This document shows, in pieces, positions 59,025-64,000 of a DNA stretch of 64,000 nt. Origin of the DNA: Alkalicoccus urumqiensis. Its GTDB lineage: Bacteria; Bacillota; Bacilli; Bacillales; Salisediminibacteriaceae. The notes below the pieces were generated by a model, which did no database searches, was not told the origin of the DNA, and saw nothing but the letters and a program-made list of their open reading frames with translations. The stretch is taken from positions 62,001 through 126,000 of the forward strand of contig NZ_PVNS01000005.1 in NCBI RefSeq assembly GCF_002993335.1, given 5' to 3'. Position 1 is the stretch's first letter, and the number at the start of each line of letters is the position of its first letter. A program made the translations under genes and the position numbers.

Positions 59025-60484
59025 CGCCCGGCCTCTTTCTCCAGCTGAAGCGCCGCGGTTACTGCCTCGTACACACTCTGTCCGATAGCCCGGCCCAGAG
59101 GCGTTCCGGACCCTGCGTAGGCGCTGCGGCGGCCGCGCTGGGAAGCAGCAAAAACGATACTGTCCGTCGAGGTACCGGTTGCCGCTGTGCCACTTGCCGC
59201 ATCGGTAATTCCGTGATCGGCAAGTGCCTTCACTTTCGCCTCCACTGCAGACATCGATGCATTAACGAGTCCGCCGTCTGAAAGGTGGACATCGGCAAAA
59301 AGAAACATATTGATCGTCCCGGCACCTGCTGCAGGAGCTGCCGCTTCCTTCGACGTGATATCCACCGCATTGCCGGTTCCGGCTGTCACAACGGCGAGCA
59401 TCGGAATGCCGTGGACATTCGTTTCACGGACAATGGCCCGTTCGAGAAAAACTGCAGTCATCATCCCGATGGACTGCGCAGCAGGCAGGTTCCGCGATTC
59501 GATCCAGCGGCGGACATCCTCCTCCGGGGTCCGGCTCTGATACTGTTTGTCGACATGGAAATTGGCGAAGTGGGTCATCCACTGTATCCCTTCTCCGGCA
59601 ACACCATTTGAGATACTCCGGAGCGGACGGTCAAACGAAAGGACGATGGCACCGCTGCTCTGTTCCAGACTGTAGGAATCAAGAAGCGGTCCGCGTTCTG
59701 CGCCCCGGTTCTTCGGTGTCATGACAAGCTGGGGTCTCGGTACGACCGGATGGGCCTGCGGCCACGTTTCCACTTCGTACACCTCCGCCAGCCGCTCCGG
59801 ATTCCGCAGAAGATCCACCGATCCTTCTTCGACAATTTTCCCCTCCGATAAAAGCGCCATCCGGTCGCAGTAAAGGGCGGCGGTGTTAATATCATGCAGA
59901 ATAGCGATAATCGTCAGTTTCCGCTCTTTCTGCCACTGCTTCAGCATGTCGAGCATATCGAATGTATGGCGGATATCGAGATGGTTCGTCGGCTCATCCA
60001 AAAGAAGCACCTCCGGCTCCTGGACGAGTGCCTTTGCAAGCAGCACGCGCTGCTTTTCGCCGCCGCTCAGCTGATAGAAGGGACGGTTCCGGAACTCGGT
60101 CGTCCGGGTGAGGACCATCACGTCTTCCATCACCTGCCGGTCTTCGGCGCGCAGCTGCTTAAAAAGGCCCGTCTGAAAAGCATACCGGCCGAGCTGGATG
60201 ATCTCTTCTGCGGTAAAGTCAAACGAAACCGATGTTTCCTGCGAAAGCACCGCCAAGTGCCGGGCACGTTCAACCGGCTTCATGGTAGAGAGCGGTTTTC
60301 CATGAAGACTTGCCGAACCGGCTGTCGGAACCAGTGAGCCGCTGATCAGTTTAAACAGCGTCGTTTTCCCGCTTCCGTTTGGGCCGAGAAGGCCGAAAAA
60401 GCTGCCGTCAGGTACGTGCAGCGTGACATCGGAAATGACCTGGCGGCTGCCGTAGCCGCCGCTGAGTCCTTGCAGTTCCATCAT
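59021..60484 (-). CDS. Fusion: cobalamin ABC ATPase (BtuD) + adenosylcobinamide amidohydrolase (CbiZ)
   Basis: 487 residues. Residues 1-255 are a complete ABC ATPase: Walker A GPNGSGKTT, signature LSGGEKQR, Walker B EVLLLDEPTNHLD, H-loop ILHD. Residues about 275-487 are CbiZ: FLERAIVRETNVHGIPMLAVVTAGTGNAVD, NMFLFADVHLSDGGLVNASMSAVEAK, ATGTSTDSIVFA. CbiZ cuts the aminopropanol tail off imported (pseudo)cobamides or cobinamide, giving adenosylcobyric acid that CbiB rebuilds. Fusing it to the importer ATPase couples uptake with remodelling. Overlaps both neighbours by 4 bases. Confidence 0.94.
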   Translation of the reverse strand: MMELQGLSGGYGSRQVISDVTLHVPDGSFFGLLGPNGSGKTTLFKLISGSLVPTAGSASLHGKPLSTMKPVERARHLAVLSQETSVSFDFTAEEIIQLGRYAFQTGLFKQLRAEDRQVMEDVMVLTRTTEFRNRPFYQLSGGEKQRVLLAKALVQEPEVLLLDEPTNHLDIRHTFDMLDMLKQWQKERKLTIIAILHDINTAALYCDRMALLSEGKIVEEGSVDLLRNPERLAEVYEVETWPQAHPVVPRPQLVMTPKNRGAERGPLLDSYSLEQSSGAIVLSFDRPLRSISNGVAGEGIQWMTHFANFHVDKQYQSRTPEEDVRRWIESRNLPAAQSIGMMTAVFLERAIVRETNVHGIPMLAVVTAGTGNAVDITSKEAAAPAAGAGTINMFLFADVHLSDGGLVNASMSAVEAKVKALADHGITDAASGTAATGTSTDSIVFAASQRGRRSAYAGSGTPLGRAIGQSVYEAVTAALQLEKEAGR

Positions 60485-61521
60485 CCTTCTCTCCCCTTTC
60501 CGATGCGCCGCTGTACGAGTAGAAAGGCAAACAGCGGGGCACCGATTAATGCGGTAATGACGCCGATCGGCAGTTCCTGTGGTGCAATGAGTGTCCGTGC
60601 GGCAACATCTGCGGTGATTAAAAAGGCGCCGCCGATGACCATCGAAACCGGCAGTACATGCCGGTGATCCGGCCCGGTTACGAGCCGGACAAGGTGCGGG
60701 ATGACGAGACCGACAAACCCTATAGTACCGGAAACGGCGACGGCGGCCCCTGTCAGGAGGGATGCACCCGTGAGGATGAGTACCTTGCCGCGCTGGACGG
60801 AGACGCCGACGTGGCCCGCTGCCTCCTCCCCGAGTGCCATCGCATTTAAATCACGCGTCCGGCTCAGAAGCAGCACCGCTCCGAGTACAGCAAACGGAAG
60901 AGACAGCGTGACGTAGCTCCATCCGCGCATGGCAACACTGCCGTACAGCCAGTAAATAATCTGCGTCATTTCATCCTGGCTTCCGAGCGAAATGATCAAC
61001 GAAATAATCGAGCCGATAAAGGCACTTAAAATGATGCCGGCTAAAATAATCGTTTCGATCGCCATGCTTCTGCTGCTAAGGCGCACGAGGCTGAAGACGA
61101 GAAGCAGTGATACAAACCCGCCGGCCACAGCGGTCAGCGGCAGCGTGAAGGCACCGAGAAACGTCCATTGAAAAAAGATGACACAGACGGCGCCGAGAGA
61201 GGCACCGGAGGAGACGCCGATCGTATACGGATCGGCAAGCGGGTTCCGTAAAAGCCCCTGAAACGCCGCACCAGCAAGTGCGAGACAGGCACCGACGAGC
61301 ATGGCGAGAATCACCCGCGGCAGCCGGATCTCCCAAATAATCGACGCCTCACTCTGCGGAATGCCCTCCGGCAGCGGTTGTCCGAGAAGCCGGGACTGGA
61401 CAATGCCTGCGATCGTACCCGGAGAGATGGTGACACTCGACGACATCAGACCGAGAAGAACAGCTCCGAAAAGCAGCAGCAGGCTGCCGCCGTAATAGAT
61501 CCAGGTTTTACTCGAACGCAT
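60481..61521 (-). CDS. btuC: Cobalamin ABC transporter permease BtuC (FecCD family)
   Basis: 346 residues, about ten helices. Family blocks: RLPRVILAMLVGACLALAGAAFQGLLRNPLADPYTIGVSSGASLGA, GLVIPHLVRLVTGPDHRHVLP (the ATPase-contact loop) and ELPIGVITALIGAPLFAFLL. Iron-siderophore permeases share the fold; the riboswitch and neighbours point to corrinoids. Start overlaps the btuF end by 14 bases. Confidence 0.94.
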   Translation of the reverse strand: MRSSKTWIYYGGSLLLLFGAVLLGLMSSSVTISPGTIAGIVQSRLLGQPLPEGIPQSEASIIWEIRLPRVILAMLVGACLALAGAAFQGLLRNPLADPYTIGVSSGASLGAVCVIFFQWTFLGAFTLPLTAVAGGFVSLLLVFSLVRLSSRSMAIETIILAGIILSAFIGSIISLIISLGSQDEMTQIIYWLYGSVAMRGWSYVTLSLPFAVLGAVLLLSRTRDLNAMALGEEAAGHVGVSVQRGKVLILTGASLLTGAAVAVSGTIGFVGLVIPHLVRLVTGPDHRHVLPVSMVIGGAFLITADVAARTLIAPQELPIGVITALIGAPLFAFLLVQRRIGKGREG

Positions 61522-62596
61522 CCGGGTAGACCGCTTCGCCTACGAGCCTCGTCCCGTCTACGAGGCGCGGTCCGGCACGCGTCACCATATCGGCGTCGAC
61601 ATCATGGATATCTTCATCCGCTACAGCCGGAACATCCCCCCAGCCGTCACGCCCGGTTACTTCCGCCTGCGGATCGTCCACATAGTAGCCGTAGGTTGTC
61701 AGAATCGTGTCCGGTTCCAGAACGAGAATCTCCTCTTCCGTTACTTCCACCCATCCTTCGTACTCCGCGGCAGCATTTTCTGCCCCGACTACTTCCAGCA
61801 TGTCGTGCATAAACGTTCCCTGGCCGGTCGTAAATATTTCCGGAGACGGTGCTACTTCCACCCAGACCGTTTTACGTTCCTCCTCCGGAATGGACTCGCC
61901 GATGCTCCGCAGCTCATCCAGTTCTTCCTGCATGGATGTTACCAGCTCCTCTGCCTCCTCTGTCCGGCCGGAGATCGTGCCGATTTCTTCGATCGCCTCG
62001 AATGTCCCGTCAAACGTCGTAGGATTGGCGGTCACAACAACATGGGACCCGTTATCCCGGTACTGATCGAGCACCTCCGGGAAGCTGTTCTGATGATAGT
62101 CGCTGACGAAAATGACGTCCGGCTCCAGCTGCAGAATCCGCTCCGCGTCCATATCCTGGGCACCGACCGTTTCAATTTCCGCAGCCTCCTCCGGATAGTT
62201 ACTGAACTCATCGACGCCGACGAGACGATCACCCGCACCGAGTTCAAATAGAATTTCCGTTTCGCTCGGCTGGAGAGTTACAAATGATTCCGGCTCTTCT
62301 TCAATCGTTACTTCATTGCCGGCGTCATCGGTGATCGTTATGGGAAAACTGCCTTCTTCGTCTGAAGCTGCTTCTTCCTCATTGTCGGCTTCTTCATCTG
62401 GTTCGTTGTTTTCTGCGGCATTGATATTTTCTTCTTCATTGTCTGATTCTTCCGCATTTTCCTCAGCGGTTTCTTCCATTTCATTGTTTTCCCCGCTGTT
62501 ATTGTTCCCTGTAGTATTCGTATCTCCTTCGTTTCCTCCGCAGGCTGCCAGTGTGAAAAAGGCTCCTGCCGCTGCACATAGTGCTGCTCGTTTCAT
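61508..62596 (-). CDS. btuF: Corrinoid-binding lipoprotein BtuF
   Basis: 362 residues. Lipoprotein signal with lipobox TLAAC (Cys near 19), a long Asn/Glu-rich acidic linker (about 21-82, likely adaptation to salt or wall spacing), then a helical-backbone binding domain (about 85-362) with SFVTLQPSETEILFELGAGDRLVGVD, LEPDVIFVSD and WGDVPAV. ATG 62596 has GGGGGAG 7 bases upstream. First gene after the cobalamin riboswitch. Confidence 0.94.
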   Translation of the reverse strand: MKRAALCAAAGAFFTLAACGGNEGDTNTTGNNNSGENNEMEETAEENAEESDNEEENINAAENNEPDEEADNEEEAASDEEGSFPITITDDAGNEVTIEEEPESFVTLQPSETEILFELGAGDRLVGVDEFSNYPEEAAEIETVGAQDMDAERILQLEPDVIFVSDYHQNSFPEVLDQYRDNGSHVVVTANPTTFDGTFEAIEEIGTISGRTEEAEELVTSMQEELDELRSIGESIPEEERKTVWVEVAPSPEIFTTGQGTFMHDMLEVVGAENAAAEYEGWVEVTEEEILVLEPDTILTTYGYYVDDPQAEVTGRDGWGDVPAVADEDIHDVDADMVTRAGPRLVDGTRLVGEAVYPDAFE

Positions 62597-62635
62597 GATA
62601 ACTCCCCCTGCCATTCTTTTGATTGATTTTTCATA

Positions 62636-62674
62636 ACAAAAAAGCGCTCCCTTCTCGTAAAAAGGAATGCGCTT
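62636..62674 (-). terminator. Terminator after the cobalamin riboswitch
   Basis: Minus strand AGCGC...CCTT pairs with AAGG...GCGCT, followed by six T, ending about 40 bases before btuF. Probable expression platform. Confidence 0.75.
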
Positions 62675-62757
62675 CTAGTAAAATGCATCAAAAGGCAGGC
62701 CGGATGGCTGCCCGTCCGCATTCAACCATCCTTTTACTCCCGAAGGCGGTGAATCAC

Positions 62758-62935
62758 ATCCTGGCAGGTCTCCTGACTTGCACATCGCTGTCTGCTCCGC
62801 CTTCCCGTGATGATTCACAGTGGCTCCTGAAACAGACTCCGTGCTTACAGTGGCGGGTCCGTGCCGGATTTACACCGGCTTCCCTTTTCACTTCCGGGTG
62901 AGCGGAAGCACCAGGCTGCTGACGAGTGGTACGCT
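62758..62935 (-). promoter_or_regulatory. Cobalamin riboswitch
   Basis: On the minus strand: GGGAAGCCGGTGTAAATCCGGC, ACCCGCCACTGTAA, a long paired arm, GGGAAGGCGG and the B12 box AGTCAGGAGACCTGCC (62778-62763). All core elements are in order. It represses the btuF-btuC-btuD/cbiZ-cbiB-cobD-cobU-cobS-cobC unit when adenosylcobalamin is present. Confidence 0.95.
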
Positions 62936-62996
62936 TTTCTGCTGCTCTTAGTATAATATACGATTCCGGAAAAAGGAAGAGGGCTTCTTTCCTCCG

Positions 62997-64000
62997 CTAC
63001 AGCCCGAGATCCGAAAATACCGCCATTTCACGGGGGATCCGCGCCGCCATGCGAAGCACCGGAAAAGCGCAGACGGCTCCGCTTCCTTCACCGAGCCGCA
63101 TGCCGAGAGAAAGAATCGGGTCAGCATCCAGTGCATCGAGCAGCGCCCGATGCCCGGCTTCCTCCGACTGATGGCCGAAAAATAAAAACGGACGGACCCA
63201 CGGGGCCATATGTACCGCTGCAAGTGCTGCTGTCGTCGCGATAAATCCATCGACCAGAATGACTTTTCTGGATGCCGCCGCTTCGAGAACCGCTCCTGTC
63301 ATCGCCGCAATCTCCAGGCCGCCGAGATCCTGAATCACAGCAGACGGATCCGTTTTATCCGAGCGTTTCACCGCATCCTCCACGACGGCTTCCTTATGAC
63401 GGAGATCCTCCCCGCTCAATCCGGTGCCTACGCCCGTTACATCACGCGCTGAAAGATCGAGAAGCTTTGCGGAAACCGCGGCCGCCGCTGTCGTATTGCC
63501 GATGCCCATTTCCCCGGGAATAATAACGGCAGCGCCGCCCTCCACCGCCCGCTTCACGGCATCACATCCGGCATCCAGTGCTTCGGAGCACTCTTCTTTT
63601 GTCATCGCCGCTTCCACACGGATATTTCCTGTGCCGCGGCGGATGCGGATCTGCTCTGTTCCTGCGACGGGCGCCCCCGCGCAGCCGATATCATACACTG
63701 TCACGGACGCACCGATTTCCGAAGCGAGCACATTTACTGCTGCCCCGCCGCGCGTGAAATTTTCCAGCATCAGCCTCGTCAGTGAAGCATCGTAGGCGGA
63801 AACGTTCTCCGCTGTCACACCGTGGTCCCCTGCAAAGACCAGTACAGCCGGCGGGCGTACGTGCAGGTCAATGGTTCCCTGAACTGCTGCCATGTCCACT
63901 GCAAGTGTTTCCAGACGCCCAAGGCTTCCCGGCGGCTTTGTCAGCTGTCCGATCCGTTCTCTCATCTGCTCTGCAGCTGTCTCATCCGGCAGCTGCACCG
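62997..64000 (-). CDS. cobT: Nicotinate-nucleotide-dimethylbenzimidazole phosphoribosyltransferase CobT (partial)
   Basis: Open to the right edge; at least 334 residues are visible and perhaps 10-15 N-terminal residues are missing. It makes alpha-ribazole phosphate from DMB. Signatures: QLTKPPGSLGRLE, VFAGDHGVTAENVSAY, NFTRGGAAVNVLA, GEMGIGNTTAAAA (catalytic region), TGAVLEAAASRKVILVDGF and the end LGEGSGAVCAFPVL. It lies upstream of the riboswitch on the same strand with only about 60 bases between and no clear terminator, so it is outside the main operon but may read into it. Confidence 0.95.
   Translation of the reverse strand, partial: VQLPDETAAEQMRERIGQLTKPPGSLGRLETLAVDMAAVQGTIDLHVRPPAVLVFAGDHGVTAENVSAYDASLTRLMLENFTRGGAAVNVLASEIGASVTVYDIGCAGAPVAGTEQIRIRRGTGNIRVEAAMTKEECSEALDAGCDAVKRAVEGGAAVIIPGEMGIGNTTAAAAVSAKLLDLSARDVTGVGTGLSGEDLRHKEAVVEDAVKRSDKTDPSAVIQDLGGLEIAAMTGAVLEAAASRKVILVDGFIATTAALAAVHMAPWVRPFLFFGHQSEEAGHRALLDALDADPILSLGMRLGEGSGAVCAFPVLRMAARIPREMAVFSDLGL

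Overview
The window looks like chromosomal DNA of a low-to-moderate GC Gram-positive endospore former. The closest match from gene content is a halophilic or alkaliphilic member of the Bacillaceae (Alkalicoccus or Salsuginibacillus-like; this is inference, no 16S gene is present). Evidence is strong Shine-Dalgarno sites, Bacillus-type riboswitches (M-box, S-box, cobalamin), Bacillus gene sets (ykoGHI-like, yerO-swrC-like, yflT, yfkM, pgsBCA, luxS, ppaC), very acidic secreted proteins, and mqnB/mqnD of the futalosine menaquinone route. No rRNA, tRNA, CRISPR array, transposase or prophage was seen.

Layout. 1-2600: end of an unknown gene, then arsD-arsA. 2600-9100: an SLH/SH3/amidase wall hydrolase, mgtE under an M-box Mg2+ riboswitch, murB, an ABM-fold monooxygenase with a small helical partner, and a SleB-type hydrolase. 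9100-12545: a PepSY protein and an operon of response regulator, sensor kinase and PepSY protein. 12643-13424: first copy of a dispersed repeat. 13490-19075: RND exporter with its TetR regulator, an SDR, and ppaC. 19329-22414: an Asp-rich surface protein, a class D sortase, the second (shortened, inverted) repeat copy, and a CatE-like VOC protein. 22480-30430: S-box-controlled methionine operon metI-metC-yitJ-metH. 30500-32174: MPQTG surface protein with a class F sortase. 32337-32562: a 226-bp unit bounded by 28-bp inverted repeats. 32690-38805: renalase-like flavoprotein and the poly-gamma-glutamate operon pgsB-pgsC-pgsA-ggt. 39049-53972: futalosine genes, Cys-rich copper protein, PatB-type lyase, membrane proteins, general stress genes, ubiX, gdh and luxS. 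53977-54759: third repeat copy. 54859-64000: a cobalamin uptake and salvage operon behind a cobalamin riboswitch, with cobT upstream and cut by the window edge.

How it fits together. The B12 operon imports and remodels corrinoids; MetH in the same window uses methylcobalamin, and LuxS, MetI, MetC, YitJ and PatB close the homocysteine/methionine cycle. Two surface-protein/sortase pairs, the SLH amidase and the pgs operon form a cell-envelope theme. Several stress-type genes carry sigma-B-like promoters. The most unusual item is the three-copy, mostly non-coding, structured repeat of about 780 bp: each copy starts just after an intrinsic terminator, ends in its own terminator-like hairpin, and shows a compensatory base-pair change between copies.
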